Source of the DNA: Leuctra nigra
Taxonomy: Eukaryota; Arthropoda; Insecta; Plecoptera; Leuctridae
Length of the DNA: 64,000 nucleotides
Reading direction: 5' to 3'
NCBI GenBank assembly: GCA_934045905.1
Contig: OW203769.1
Coordinates: 2,247,202 to 2,311,201, forward strand
The position numbers and the translations under genes are program-made. The notes beneath the pieces were generated by a model. That model was not told the origin of the DNA and did no database searches. It saw nothing but the letters and a program-made list of their open reading frames with translations. Shown one piece after another: positions 10,031 to 21,468 of this stretch. Numbering within the stretch: the stretch's first letter is position 1; the number at the start of each line of letters is the position of its first letter.

Positions 10031-10604
10031 ATGCTGCTTTTAATGCCCCTTTTATACAATCTGTAAGTGTGCACAGAAAGTCTTATTAAAATCATTCATT
10101 TTATGCTTGAAATGCATGACATCAATGAATGTTTCTATATATTAATCGGAGTTGTTTTATGCTTTGCCACGAAACAAGGATAGGTCATAATGTAGGGTTT
10201 AATGCATTACTTTATGCCGGAATAACCTGCACTCTACTGGAATAAAAACTTGACGATTTTGTTTAATGACACACTGCGATATAAAACCGTGGTTTAATGA
10301 TATAGTCTATTCAGATTAAAATGCGGCTAAAGTGAGGTTAGGTAACCTGTAATCAACTTTCCGGTATCTCAGCACTTTATAAGATGACATAAGCAGGAAA
10401 ATAAATGGATGCTAAAGCTGAGATCATGAAAAGCAGGCCGCTATACATTGGATACTGTTTACATATTAAAACCCCTTTGTTGTAAAAATAAATGTAGGTA
10501 CAACATACCGTTTTTCTCCAAAATAAAAAAAATATATAATATTTGAATTTGATTTTTGTAGATGAAAATTTTACATTTCTCGGGTGATATGCGATAGCGT
10601 CTCC
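10031..10604. other. Unique AT-rich sequence
   Basis: Poly-A and AT-rich tracts; no element boundary, ORF or tandem repeat recognised. Confidence 0.5.
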
Positions 10605-10943
10605 ACTTGAAACTTACATCATAAAAAATCTTAGAATTTTAAAAAATCTTGAAAATCTCTGTTTTTTGTGTTTTTTGCATTAAACGAAGTAACGGCTCTG
10701 GCTAATTTTTTCACGAAACATTCATTACTATCCAGTGCAGAGTGCATTTTTGTATGCTTCATTTGAAATATACCTATGTCAAAATGTACCTATAAAACAT
10801 TCAATTTATATCACTGCCTCTGACGATTATCTTCAAAAGGGTTCTCAATGTTTGTAGATGAACATATTTGACACACATATTGATTCACATGCAATACGAA
10901 GGCTCGCTTACGAACGCGTTATACCTACTGAGCGTTTTCCTAG
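10605..10943 (+). mobile_element. HLE-related copy, CTAG end (subfamily b)
   Basis: Ends with GGCTCGCTTACGAACGCGTT, then GAGCGTTTTCCTAG followed by T. The 5' half (AGCGTCTCCACTTGAA, AACGAAGTAACGG) matches 39254-39533 rather than the common HLE body, so these two copies define a subfamily. Confidence 0.65.
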
Positions 10944-10981
10944 TTTTATAACGAAAATGAAATCATTTTAGTCTATAATCA

Positions 10982-11016
10982 TTACGGATCCATGACGGAT
11001 CCATGACGGATCCTTG
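10982..11016. repeat. 11-base tandem triplet
   Basis: ACGGATCCATG twice and ACGGATCCTTG once, head to tail. Confidence 0.8.
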
Positions 11017-11188
11017 GCCAATGACGAATTAGTTCTTCACTCTCCATGCACCGTTGCTGCGCGCACAATATCATCCTGCTCACGGCCTTGTGAATAATTA
11101 TCTGGGAAAGTAAGTGGCTTGGAGTCCAGAAGGCTGAGAAATAGCCATCTCGACCTGACAGCTTCGAACCCGTGTCGCTCAATTACTC

Positions 11189-12302
11189 CAACACACGTGG
11201 CTTACTCGCACGCGTCAGTGTCACACGGACTATTCGCACAACAACACACGTGACACAGGTCTATTCGCACACCAGCACACGTGACACACGGTCTATTCGC
11301 ACACCAGCACACGTGACACACGGTCTATTCGCACACCAGCACACGTGACACGCGGTCTATTCGCACACCAACACACGTGACACACGGTCTATTCGCACAC
11401 CAGCACACGTGACCTACTCGCACGCGTCAGAGACACACGGGCTATTCGCACACCAGCACACGTGGCTTACTCGCACGCGTCAGTGTCACACGGGCTATTC
11501 GCACACCAGCACACGTGACCTACTCGCACGCGTCAGAGACACACGGTCTATTCGCACACCAGCACAGGTGACCTACTCGCACGCGTCAGTGTCACACGGT
11601 CTATTCGCACACCAGCACACGTGACCTACTCGCACGCGTCAGTGTCACAGGTCTATTCGCACACCAGCACACGTGACCTACTCGCACGCGTCAGTGTCAC
11701 ACGGTCTATTCGCACACCAGCACACGTGACCTACTCGCACGCGTCAGTGTCACACGGTCTATTCGCACACCAGCACACGTGACACACGGTCTATTCGCAC
11801 ACCAGCACACGTGACACGCGGTCTATTCGCACACCAACACACGTGACACACGGTCTATTCGCACACCAGCACACGTGACCTACTCGCACGCGTCAGAGAC
11901 ACACGGGCTATTCGCACACCAGCACACGTGGCTTACTCGCACGCGTCAGTGTCACGCGGTCTATTCGCACACCAGCACACTTGACCTACTCGCACGCGTC
12001 AGAGACACACGGGCTATTCGCACACCAGCACACGTGACCTACTCGCACGCGTCAGAGACACACGGGCTATTCGCACACCAGCACACGTGACGTACTCGCA
12101 CGCGTCAGAGACACACGGGCTATTCGCACACCAGCACACGTGACGTACTCGCACGCGTCAGAGACACACGGGCTATTCGCACACCAGCACACGTGACACA
12201 CGGGCTATTCGCACACCAGCACACGTGACACACGGTCTATTCGCACAGCAGCACACGTGACCTACTCGCACGCGTCAGAGACACACGGGCTATTCGCACA
12301 CC
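11189..12302. repeat. Satellite A, mixed 32/53-base units
   Basis: The basic unit is 32 bases: ACACGGTCTATTCGCACACC then AGCACACGTGAC. The long unit adds a 21-base block (CTACTCGCACGCGTCAGTGT plus C) to give 53 bases. Short and long units alternate irregularly, and several consecutive blocks recur. Nearly every unit has a CACGTG palindrome; long units also have ACGCGT. Open frames of 71 codons inside come from the repeat. Both flanks carry tRNA B-box-like text (GGTTCGATGCC on the right; GGGTTCGAAGC on the left, reverse strand). Confidence 0.95.
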
Positions 12303-12352
12303 ATAAACACGGGCTAGGCACGACGCGAGTTCCCCGGTTCGATGCCAGAATA

Positions 12353-12750
12353 CTAGAAATACAATGTGTAACGCGTTGATATTTCCACCTCAACGCCTTC
12401 GTATTTCTGCTCTACAGACCTTGGAAAGAGCGAAGTAGTGATAAAATATCTGACATTTCCTTCAAGAAAATTGATAATTTTTCAATACACGCAAAAAAAT
12501 GTCAGTAGAATGTCTTTAGCTTAGGATTATGAAATATTATAAATTTACTAAAAACACCTATAATGTTAGTCCCGATGACAGTGTAAAATTTGAAATTGAT
12601 CAGTCAAACGGTTCAAGATTAAATTTTAAAAAATCACAGGATCATGTTCAAAAACTATTTACAAAATACCGCTTAGATAACATTGCTACAATTCATTGGT
12701 TGACCGGCTTGTACTGGGCAATGCTGCCAAAACACAATATCAATTAAATA
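12353..12750 (-). mobile_element. HLE fragment with a decayed hairpin
   Basis: CTAGAAATACAATGTGTAAC then GCGTTGAT marks a mutated 3' end. Family phrases follow: AAAACACCTATAATGTTAGT, TCACAGGATCATGTTCAAAA. It directly abuts satellite A. Confidence 0.65.
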
Positions 12751-12821
12751 TTCGTTTCAAATAATAAATGACCCGCTATCAAAGTAAGTACCATGATATT
12801 TTCTATGAGGAGGAAAATCAG

Positions 12822-12947
12822 GGGCCCTATTCCTGAACTTTTATATTCCCAATTCCACTGGAATTATATTCCATGTAATGTTAATCCTTATGGCCGTGAC
12901 CGTATTCCATCAGAATGGAATTGGGAAAACGTTATAGAATTGGCCTC
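12822..12947. mobile_element. FB-D element, 126 bases, CAG duplication
   Basis: The left terminus is GGGCCCTATTCCTGAAC, the right GTTATAGAATTGGCCTC. CAG flanks both sides (12819-12821, 12948-12950). Internal arms are TTCCCAATTCCACTGG against AATGGAATTGGGAA. The length equals the copy at 6494-6619, so this is probably the intact size. Confidence 0.8.
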
Positions 12948-12950
12948 CAG

Positions 12951-13368
12951 GTTATTCCGGAAGTGCCTAGATGAGCGTGCAATTGTCATGACATGACTAC
13001 ACACAATTCCATTCCTGAATACTTCAACAAATATTGAAAAACAGCCCCTTGGGTTATTTCCGATGACACGGAACCTAGCGGAAAATGTTGTGTTTCTGCA
13101 AGTTCGATAATTGATTTGCTTTGAGCTTGCACATGTTTTGATATTTCCACCCACGTTCTTGTTCATGGAATCAGTGTCGGCTGCCTAATTGAATTCACTC
13201 CCGCGGCTCTTGCACATTGAACTGTCACTCGGCGGTAATTATACTAAACTCTCAAATAACAGAGGCTCAGAGATGGGGATGTTATTTCAAGCGCAATGGG
13301 TGTGATTAGTTGAAGGTCAATTATAGTGCGAAGGTAGTTGAAATTGAAAACGGAGTTAATCTGGACCT
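12951..13368. other. Unique sequence, no feature seen
   Basis: No tandem or inverted repeat recognised. Short open frames carry no recognisable domain. Confidence 0.45.
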
Positions 13369-13371
13369 CAG

Positions 13372-13510
13372 GGGCCAGATTCACAAAAAATATTAGGTAT
13401 CTCTTACTTCGTACTATCTTTGGTATTATCTTTCATTTAACATGGTGTTTTTGGTATTAAATCAAAAGATAATACGTATTAGAAGATAATACCTTTCGTG
13501 AATCCAGCCC
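13372..13510. mobile_element. FB-H foldback, 139 bases, CAG duplication
   Basis: Starts GGGCCAGATTCACAAA and ends TTCGTGAATCCAGCCC. CAG flanks both sides (13369-13371, 13511-13513). The inner part (TAGTATTATCTTTCATTTAA-type text, then AAAGATAATACGTATTAG) is nearly identical to 54941-55072. GGGCC termini plus a CAG triplet fit a PIF/Harbinger-type MITE (inference). Confidence 0.8.
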
Positions 13511-13748
13511 CAGGTCTTGGAATCGGGGTTTGAAAGAGTTTACGTTTTCATTGATTAAAACTTGAAATAGTTGTAGTCTAAGGAATAGTTCTGAACTTTT
13601 ACAAAGTTTAAACAATGAAACGTAAACGGTTTCAAAACGCCGATTATCTAAAATTTAGAGGATTTTGATAATTACGTGACCACTCATATAATATTAGTGT
13701 GCAAAACTTCAGATAAATATGTTTATCACTTATCAATGTGACCTTGGA
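13511..13748 (-). other. Weak HLE-like remnant, otherwise unique
   Basis: TCATATAATATTAGTGTGCA and AAACTTCAGATAAAT resemble the HLE 5' module read backwards. The rest is unmatched. Confidence 0.35.
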
Positions 13749-13749
13749 C

Positions 13750-13862
13750 CCTATTCTAGAACTTTTAAATTCCCAATTCCACTAGAATTCAATTCCATAC
13801 AATGTTAATCCTTATGGCCGTGACTGAATTCCATCAGAATGGAATTGGCTTCTACGCTGCCA
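13750..13862. mobile_element. FB-D copy, right end lost
   Basis: CCCTATTCTAGAACTTTTAA, TTCCCAATTCCACTAG and ATGTTAATCCTTATGGCCGT match the other FB-D copies. The right arm stops after AATGGAATTGG, without the terminal GGGCC. Confidence 0.7.
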
Positions 13863-14152
13863 TTTGCTCTCACTAGGAGCGCTAGGGAGAATTGTTCTTT
13901 TTCCTTCCACGCATGCGTCTGTACAAAATGACAGCTAGATGACTGCTCACTTATATCTTCTTTTATTTGAAATATAATGCCAAACTGTTGTGTTCGGAGT
14001 GAAGGTAATTGTTTTAAAATGTAATATATACTTCTTAAATAAAGAAATAGTTCCAATTACTTACTTTTTATTCTGGAAGATCACTTTATGTTAAACAACT
14101 TCTTTTGTTTTCAATTCTGACAAAGTAGCAACCTGTCAACAAACATTTGACT

Positions 14153-14166
14153 GTTGCCATGGCAAC
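14153..14166. promoter_or_regulatory. Perfect RFX-type X-box palindrome
   Basis: GTTGCCATGGCAAC, the symmetric form of the RFX-family binding site (established consensus). It recurs at 42575-42588, with near matches inside several foldback elements. Whether it is bound is unknown. The flanking 13863-14215 sequence is otherwise unremarkable. Confidence 0.5.
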
Positions 14167-14220
14167 CAGGTATGGTCGTCGGTGGCGCGCTCTATTCTAG
14201 CTTGGAGTTTGGAAGCCCAG

Positions 14221-14384
14221 GGGGCATATTTCTGAAAAAAGTGAGAGTGAGTTTGAGAAAAATAGTGAGAAAATCGGTATCGGCCAATAGAATCTGAGGC
14301 TGCTGGATTCCTATTGGTTGATAACAATATTATCTCTGTATTTTTCTCATACTCACACTCGCACCTTTTTCAGGAATAGGGCCC
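14221..14384. mobile_element. FB-E foldback, about 164 bases
   Basis: The arms are GGGGCATATTTCTGAAAAAA with GTGAGAGTGAG on the left and CACTCGCACCTTTTTCAGG with AATAGGGCCC on the right. An inner pair, GGCCAATAG and CTATTGGTT, lies at the core. The outer triplets are CAG and CTG. The right flank continues as HLE-like text (GGGCATTGCAGGCAAAAACA). Confidence 0.75.
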
Positions 14385-14389
14385 CTGGG

Positions 14390-14905
14390 CATTGCAGGCA
14401 AAAACAAACAGAGAAAGTGTCTTGAGAATCTCTTCGTAACGTTCACTTTACATTCGTAATGACGTTTCGTTTGAATTTTAATAATTCATTTGTCACTCCA
14501 ACTAGTTTCAAAGCGAAGTCGCTCAAGTGACTCCAGTAGTCGCAGTACGTTAAGTAGTTTAATTCATCGGGCTGGAGCAGAGTCAAGATAGTGACGACAA
14601 GTTTCTCGTTATTCTCGAGATCTCGGGCTCTACGTCGCTGTCAAATAACATGAATAATGGTGGGGAAAGTTTTCTCTAACGCGTCAACAAAGTATAGCCT
14701 GTAAAGTGCGAGCTTCACACGAAAACTATTCGTAATGCGTTGACGAACGAGCTTTAGAAATGCATCAGTAAAGCGCGACTTTCATCACAGAATTGCGTTT
14801 ATTAAGAAAACGCTCGGTGTAATGCGTTGATGAGCGAGCACCGATACGCGTGAAATCGCCAATCGAGCACGGTGCACTCAATGACAGATAATGTCAAAAC
14901 TCACA
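14390..14905 (-). mobile_element. Cluster of HLE end remnants
   Basis: Three decayed HLE 3'-end signatures lie in 250 bases: TTTCTCTAACGCGTCAAC (about 14667), GTAATGCGTTGACGAACGAG (about 14730) and AAGAAAACGCTCGGTGTAAT with GCGTTGATGAGCGAGC (from 14812). The first part resembles the HLE 5' end (AACAAACAGAGAAAGTG). These are stacked, mostly truncated insertions. Confidence 0.55.
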
Positions 14906-15734
14906 TAATAGCAATAAATCTGTAAATTCACCTGAAAATGTGTTAAATATGAGGTATTGTTGGTCTTGATCACCATGCAAACTTGTCAAAATTCCGTTAG
15001 CAGAAAATATTCAATTATTCACAAATGTAATTTCTCCGCCTCTAACAGAAACATATTTCCAATCGACATAGTATTTTGAAACTGAGCTCTTTACGAAACA
15101 AACCTCTTTGATCACTGGCCCAATTGTTTCTACTTTCCCTCTTGTTAAAAGTTCACAACACAAATCTCGATGTTTTAAAATGACCGGACTTCAAAGTTGC
15201 CTTTTTACAAATTAGCTGAAACATACGAATAAATGGAGCAATTTGTTTAGATTATCTCCCTTCTCTGGTAATACAGAAATTAGCTAGTTGAAAATCCGAA
15301 GTGACAGGCATAAAAGAAGTACGCTCACGCTCGCTCTGTTAACTATGTCACGTGATTAGTTCGCTTTGCAACAGGTGACGATGTCCACGTAGTACGTCAC
15401 GTCCACATTCACGCGTCACGCGTCACGCGTCACGCCCCTCCCCCTCCCCTGACGGGGGACGCGTGAATTGATTTTGTTTCCGGACTGAATTAATTCGACG
15501 CTCGACAATGATAAGTGTTGCCAAACTTCGTCCAGGGTACAGTCACGTGCACAACACGAGTCCTTGGGCATGACTGTACTGTGAAGAGGCCCAGTGAAAA
15601 CCAGGGAGGAAATTACAAGACGAGAAAAGGGTGTGCTTAATGGGAATGATGATATAAAACAGTGTATTTTACAATGTTATTAATTTATTAATTGCTTTTA
15701 GATTAAAATAAGTATGAGGAATAAATCATGTAAG
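14906..15734. other. Unique sequence with CpG-rich heptamer repeats
   Basis: At about 15410-15434 the heptamer CACGCGT repeats three times within a CpG-rich stretch followed by C-rich CCCCTCCCCCTCCCC. At 15537-15578 GTACAGTCACGTGC and GCATGACTGTAC form a short foldback. No gene seen. Confidence 0.5.
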
Positions 15735-15937
15735 TCAGAGGTAGAAGGCCATAAGTCCTTTTGGAATGATGTAATCAAGCTCTATCAATTGCCATATCAA
15801 CTAATACAGTTATATTGAAGTATTCTCTTACATAATGACTCATGTCACCATTACAAATATGAATGGATGACTGAAAAATTACTGGTTTTTGAAGTCACCT
15901 TCAGAATCATTGAAAGAGACTTCCGCCCTTCTACGTT
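15735..15937. mobile_element. FB-I foldback, compact copy
   Basis: The termini CAGAGGTAGAAGGCC and GCCCTTCTAC are inverted. The body matches the outer and middle parts of 1643-2581 without its two insertions, which shows what the uninterrupted element looks like (about 203 bases). Confidence 0.75.
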
Positions 15938-17247
15938 TGATTACAGATATATTCGTTTCTAAATAAACAAAGCATTACATTTTAAAAGTTGTCGTTAGGA
16001 AAGATTATTTTTATTTTTATCCTCCGCCATTTTGTTGTCTTATTAAGATAGTGTCCACTGAGTGGTTGAAAATGTATCAACTGTTAAATGCCATAAGACC
16101 ACTTCCAGCTTGACTTAAAGTTAACGTAGATCCATAGAGCTGTGCTGCGCGGGTTGCCTAACCTGCCTAAGAATATGCCACAAGACGCTGACGGCCTAGT
16201 CGAGAGCGCAAAACGCGCCGTGACATGACTCAGTATATCTCCTGGACAGAGTGTCCACGAAATCCAAATATACTTCAATCATATACCATTGGAAAGCTGA
16301 AGAATTCTTCTTTAAGATGATGTCATTTATTTTAACATAACTTCATAAGCTAAATAACTATGATCGTGTATAAAAAAATATTCTATTAAAAGTTTTTACC
16401 TAAATTAAATTCTCATTTTTTTAAACATAAATATCGGTGTGAAGGAGTGATATTTTTGCAAATCTCAATGTGTCATCATAATCAAAATGGTATTAGCTGG
16501 TATTTGACCGTGTCAGAAGTAATAATACATGCTATTCTAATTAATTGGGATAATTTATTTCCGCGGACTAACCGTCCAGAAAAACGAGTTAATTTTGAAG
16601 CACCAACTTCTCTTCGATTTATTAAAAGTCCTATGACAATTATTGAAAAATGTATTCGATCAAAATGTAGAAAAAACCATTGCCTTTCTTCCTAACTCAT
16701 TTCCGAAGATAACGAAGAAGAAAATTCGAGTAAAAGCATGATTAAAGATTCGAAGTCACGGCCGAAGCAAATTATTTGCCGTGCCTAGTACAGTTGTTTC
16801 ATAAACTATTACTCGCTCAGCGCTGCCGAGCTCCGCCCACTCACATGCATTCCATCACGTCTTGTCGCGATAGCAAGAGCAGCTTGAAATCTCGTCTGCA
16901 CTTGAATCAATTTGTGTTCAATCAATATGGAATCACCAAAATTATCAATGTGTTTCTTCTTCATTTTATATCCACTCTGATCACGGCATAAATAACGTAT
17001 TCTTCTTATGAAATTTCAACGAGATGAAATAATTTATTTTCTAGTCGTATTTAATGAGATATGTATCTCATTTCAATATTGGAACATACCTATTAAAAGT
17101 TCAAGCAAATTGTCAGTTATTCTATGTAGCACCTATGTAGGTCTAGCAATGAAGACTAAAGAATTTGGTTGGTCCCCGAGATAAATTGAACGTTTGCAAT
17201 ATTTTTCAGAAAAAAATAGAAACTTACTGGAACATAAATTTGCACTC
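15938..17247. other. Unique sequence, no gene recognised
   Basis: Moderately AT-rich. Open frames of 60-82 codons (16084-16278, 16447-16695, 16776-16991) have no recognisable domain and no supporting splice or codon signal. GC rises slightly near 16135-16215 and 16790-16880. Confidence 0.45.
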
Positions 17248-17300
17248 GGAAAACGCTTCGATAAGCGATAAGATAAGTTGATAGCGAGCCCCGGCAACGT
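17248..17300 (-). mobile_element. HLE 3'-end remnant, heavily mutated
   Basis: CTCGGAAAACGCTTCGATAA then GTTGATAGCGAGCC keeps only the outline of the HLE end. Confidence 0.4.
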
Positions 17301-17493
17301 GCAACTTGCAGCACCTTGAGATAAAATTTCCTAACACATGTAGAAGATATCAAACAATTAAAAACAAAACACGACCCAATAAATCAATATAAAATTACTA
17401 CTACATTACTACCAATTATAACTTAGTAACGTCAATCTATACAATATGGAGAGAAAATAATACTCAGTTATTAGCATGTGATGAAGTTGTAGT

Positions 17494-18113
17494 TAGGGTT
17501 GCCATCCGTCCGGTTTTACCCGGACATGTCCTCTTTTTTGGGTGTCTTTTTTGGTCCGGGCGGCTTTTTAGGAATTTGACGAAATGTCCGGGTTTTTTAA
17601 TGTGTTGTTAAATATTTGTACAAAATGCCATTCATGAAGTAGTATTGAATTAAAATGAATTATTTTCTCCGAATTTTTAGTCCAAAACGCATAGAAATGG
17701 CTCAAATTCATTTTTGAAATTCAAAATTTTCCCGGGCCTGTGCGGCCCCGGACCCGCATGTTGCTGAGGGGCCCAAAATTATAGAAATTCAGTGATAATT
17801 CTGTCACTTCTAGATGCTGTTGGAAAAATGTCCATAATTGTGGAAATACCAGTTTTACGTAATATCAAAATCTTTGAAAATTATTATTCCAAAACGCATA
17901 GAAATAGCTCAAATTAATTTTTTAAATCCAAAATTTTCCCGGGCCTGTGCGGCCCGGACCCGCATGCTGCTGGGGGGCCCTCCCCCCAGACCCCCCATTG
18001 GTGTCGTGAGCAAAGTATTTTCCCCAGAATATCGTTTTTGGATAGCACATTATACAATTTACTTCTCAAAATCTGATTACCTCTTTTTCGAGTCATGGCG
18101 TATGGCAACCCTA
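17494..18113. mobile_element. hAT-like non-autonomous element, 620 bases
   Basis: The termini are TAGGGTTGCCATCCG and CGTATGGCAACCCTA. The flanks are GTTGTAGT (17486-17493) and GTTGTAGG (18114-18121), an 8-base duplication with one change. TAGGG-type termini with an 8-base duplication fit the hAT superfamily (established features; assignment inferred). Inside, a block of about 207 bases (CCAAAACGCATAGAAAT onward, with CCCGGGCCTGTGCGG) occurs twice in tandem. No transposase frame. Confidence 0.8.
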
Positions 18114-18124
18114 GTTGTAGGCAT

Positions 18125-18670
18125 CACATAGGCAGATAATGTCGAAAACGTACCAAATGCTTAGAATTGAGTTAAAATTACAAACATTTTCCGGGGCTAT
18201 GCACGCCGGACGCGAATATTTTTCTGGCAAAGACTTCGTAAATGAAAAAAAAAATATTTTTATAAAATTCCAGTTTAAAAATTAAAATAAATAAATAAAA
18301 AAGTTGTCCACCTAGCTAGATTATGTTTAAAATGTCATTTACGATAGTTCTGGGATGAAATTGGGGTCGTGAAAACCCTCTAGAGTAAAAAATGTTCGAA
18401 CTTTTAATTCGAAATAGAGCATATTTACTGTTCATATATACCCTTCATTTTACTGATGTAGGTAATAGCTGTCAGAACACAACATGAATATTCGTATATT
18501 TGTATATTTGTCTATTTGTATAAATAAGCAAATTATTAGAGTTTTTGTCGCAGTAAATTTACGTCCCATTTATGAAGTCTTTGCCAGAAAAATAAACGCG
18601 CCCCGGACTTGTATATTATGCTAATAATTTTAATAAAGTTACCTATTCTTCTTTCTGTTCGCAGGTAAGC
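18125..18670. repeat. Repeat P copy split by a foldback
   Basis: TTAGAATTGAGTTAAAA, CATTTTCCGGGGCTATGC, GCCCCGGACTTG and AATAAAGTTACCTATT match the inside of the hAT-like element at 41967-42415. Here the match is broken in the middle of the GGGGCTATGCGCCCC hairpin by the foldback at 18217-18594. Confidence 0.7.
18217..18594. mobile_element. Foldback element inserted in repeat P
   Basis: TATTTTTCTGGCAAAGACTT on the left and AAGTCTTTGCCAGAAAAATA on the right are perfect complements; the arms extend a little further. The interior of about 320 bases is AT-rich. Confidence 0.75.
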
Positions 18671-18964
18671 TGCACATGGAATTAAGTCTTCTGTGACCGA
18701 GCTCAAGGTATGCGTAATTCCATCAACCAAACATAGCATGTTGAAATGTTTTCAAGCTCACATGTGATGGGCTGGACATTTGAACATTGAGTAATGTACT
18801 CCTTCATACAGAGATTTTACTGAGCTACAAGGAGTTTACTGCCTTATTTCGGCGTTTTTACGTCGAAAAAGTCGCCGTAAAAGAGTGCAAATACAACAAG
18901 TATAAAAAGTGCGGTTCTACATGTGAAATTGTGTTGCCATAGTGAAACGGCCTTCTAGAAATTT

Positions 18965-19480
18965 GTATTTCGTTTCCAAATTTGTGGAACTTTAAGAAGA
19001 CCGTGATTATATCGATTGTCCCTCCTGATCCAATCGAGGCATGGTCTCATATCTTCACAATATTTTGTCTACATATTGATAATCATGCCATACACAATCC
19101 TTGAAAAAAAATAAACACTTCTCGTGTCTAGTTTCAGAGATCATTTGAGTTTTCTCCCCCATGTTATCTTATGGCAGCCACGTAAAATCGTGTTACATTT
19201 AGGCTAATAATGTAGATCAAATTTATGCTGTCCCAACTTTGAACAAAAATATTATTTTCTGATAGATAGTTGGACATTCTGTTAGGAAAAAATTGACAAC
19301 AATACCGACGTGTACTATTTAAAAAATATAAACCAAAAAGGACATCATTTTCCTATACCTCCTGTGCTAAAGTTTTGTTCATTCTCGGAAGGCAATAAAT
19401 TGAAACCTCGCTGTAAGACAGGAGTTGCTAGATACATGATATTCTATTTTGAAGTAGTTGACATTTTGGGAAAAGTAATT
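18965..19480 (+). repeat. Dispersed repeat R, forward copy
   Basis: The longest and clearest copy of R (others at 5255-5690 reversed and 61635-61830). Diagnostic text: GAGGCATGGTCTCA, CATGTTATCTTATGG, AATCGTGT, AAAGTTTTGTTCATTCTC. No terminal inverted repeat was found. Confidence 0.6.
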
Positions 19481-19684
19481 CATGATGGCAATTTCTAAAA
19501 AGAAATATTTTGGAAATTTCGATCGGTTGAGCCACTTTAATCCCTCCCGTGTGTCGTAAGTCGTGAAGAGCAGACGTGTCTCGATTCTTGACCGCGACTG
19601 TACACGAGACAAGAGCTATGAGGAACAGTTTCGGAATCAATGAGCAAGAAAATCGAAGCCAACGTCTTTGTCGCGTGTCTCGTA

Positions 19685-20934
19685 GCCGGCACCTCCACCT
19701 CCACGAGGACAAAGTTCACATCGCGAAGCCGGCACCTCCACCTCCACGAGGACAAGTTCACATCGCGAAGCCGGCACCTCCACCTCCACGAGGACAAGTT
19801 CACATCGCGAAGCCGGCACCTCCACCTCCACGAGGACAAAGTTCACATCGCGAAGCCGGCACCTCCACCTCCACGAGGACAAGTTCACATCGCGAAGCCG
19901 GCACCTCCACCTCCACGAGGACAAAGTTCACATCACGAAGCCGGCACCTCCACCTCCACGAGGACAGAGTTCACATCGCGAAGCCGGCACCTCCACCTCC
20001 ACGAGGACAAAGTTCACATCGCGAAGCCGGCACCTCCACCTCCACGAGGACAAAGTTCACATCGCGAAGCCGGCACCTCCACCTCCACGAGGACAAGTTC
20101 ACATCGCGAAGCCGGCACTTCCACCTCCACGAGGACAAAGTTCACATCGCGAAGCCGGCACCTCCACCTCCACGAGGACAAAGTTCACATCGCGAAGCCG
20201 GCACCTCCACCTCCACGAGGACAAAGTTCACATCGCGAAGCCGGCACCTCCCCCACCACGAGGACAAAGTTCACATCGCGAAGCCGGCACCTCCGCCTCC
20301 ACGAGGACAAAGTTCACATCGCGAAGCCGGCACCTCCACCTCCACGAGGACAAAGTTCACATCGCGAAGCCGGCACCTCCACCTCCACGAGGACAAGTTC
20401 ACATCGCGAAGCCGGCACCTCCACCTCCACGAGGACATAGTTCACATCGCGAAGCCGGCACCTCCACCTCCACGAGGACAAGTTCACATCGCGAAGCCGG
20501 CACTTCCACCTCCACGAGGACAAAGTTCACATCGCGAAGCCGGCACCTCCACCTCCACGAGGACAAAGTTCACATCGCGAAGCCGGCACCTCCACCTCCA
20601 CGAGGACATAGTTCACATCGCGAAGCCGGCACCTCCACCTCCACGAGGACAAGTTCACATCGCGAAGCCGGCACCTCCACCTCCACGAGGACAAAGTTCA
20701 CATCGCGAAGCCGGCACCTCCACCTCCACGAGGACAAAGTTCACATCGCGAAGCCGGCACCTCCACCTCCACGAGGACAAAGTTCACATCGCGAAGCCGG
20801 CACCTCCACCTCCACGAGGACAAAGTTAACATCGCGAAGCCGGCACCTCCACCTACACGAGGACAAAGTTCACATCGCGTAGCCGGCACCTCCACGAGGA
20901 CAAAGTTCACATCGCGAAGCCGGCACCTCCGGCA
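19685..20934. repeat. Satellite B, 29 units of 42 or 43 bases
   Basis: The unit is GCCGGCACCTCCACCTCCAC, GAGGACAAAGTTCACATCGC, GAA. Most units have AAAG (43 bases); others have AAG (42). All six frames are stop-poor, so one forward frame stays open for 417 codons (19576-20829) while the peptide switches among three repeat texts (KVHIAKPAPPPPRGQ, SSHREAGTSTSTRT, KFTSRSRHLHLHED) at each one-base change. That frame switching argues against selection for protein. Each unit has TCGCGA and GCCGGC palindromes. Copies are nearly identical, so the array is young. Confidence 0.95.
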
Positions 20935-20975
20935 CTCACATGTATGCAAACATCATTGGACTATGGTACCTTCTC

Positions 20976-21468
20976 TTAAGCTGCTGCAGCGCGAGCGAGT
21001 TAGCCGCTTGTTACAGGCACTTCTGATACGATTGGAGACAAAATCGGTTGACGAACTGTTTTGAAATTTTAACAATGATTATATAAAAGACAAACTTTGT
21101 GTTATATCAATTGGTACTTTTTTTCTTTTTTCCTTTGTTAATTAGTAATTAGTTGATATTTGGTAAAAAATTGTATATTTTCTTGTCTCGCTGGGTGCCG
21201 TATGAAATATAATTTTAAAAATGTGCCAATTGATAACCCCAAGTTTGACCCCGGGTTTGGTCTCCAATCGTATCGTAAACATCATAGTTCGGCGCGGGTT
21301 TGTTGAATGACCGGCGCCTAATTAACAAGGCACGAAGCAGAAGTGAAAAAGTGCTACTAATAAACAATCAGACTGATCATGTGAACATCCTATCAAAGCT
21401 GCACCCACTTATGAAACAAATTTTCTCTCTCAATTTTCTAAAACGGCCGAGCGCTAGTATCTCCTTAA
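20976..21468 (-). mobile_element. M-TTAA element, 493 bases, complete
   Basis: TTAA at 20976-20979 and 21465-21468 bound the copy. It reads in reverse compared with 61110-61628: the GCGCGAGCG end is first, then GGCACTTCTGATACG, TTGTTAATTAGTAATTAG, TGATCATGTGAACATCC and CGGCCGAGCGCTA. An open frame at 21300-21593 overlaps the element and is not conserved as protein in other copies. Confidence 0.8.

Noticed and set aside
11409..12090. 71-codon frames in satellite A
   Set aside because: Repeat-derived; identical peptide text recurs with unit variation.
19576..20829. 417-codon proline/histidine-rich open frame
   Set aside because: It is the translation of satellite B; the peptide text changes frame whenever a 43-base unit occurs, and other frames are equally open.
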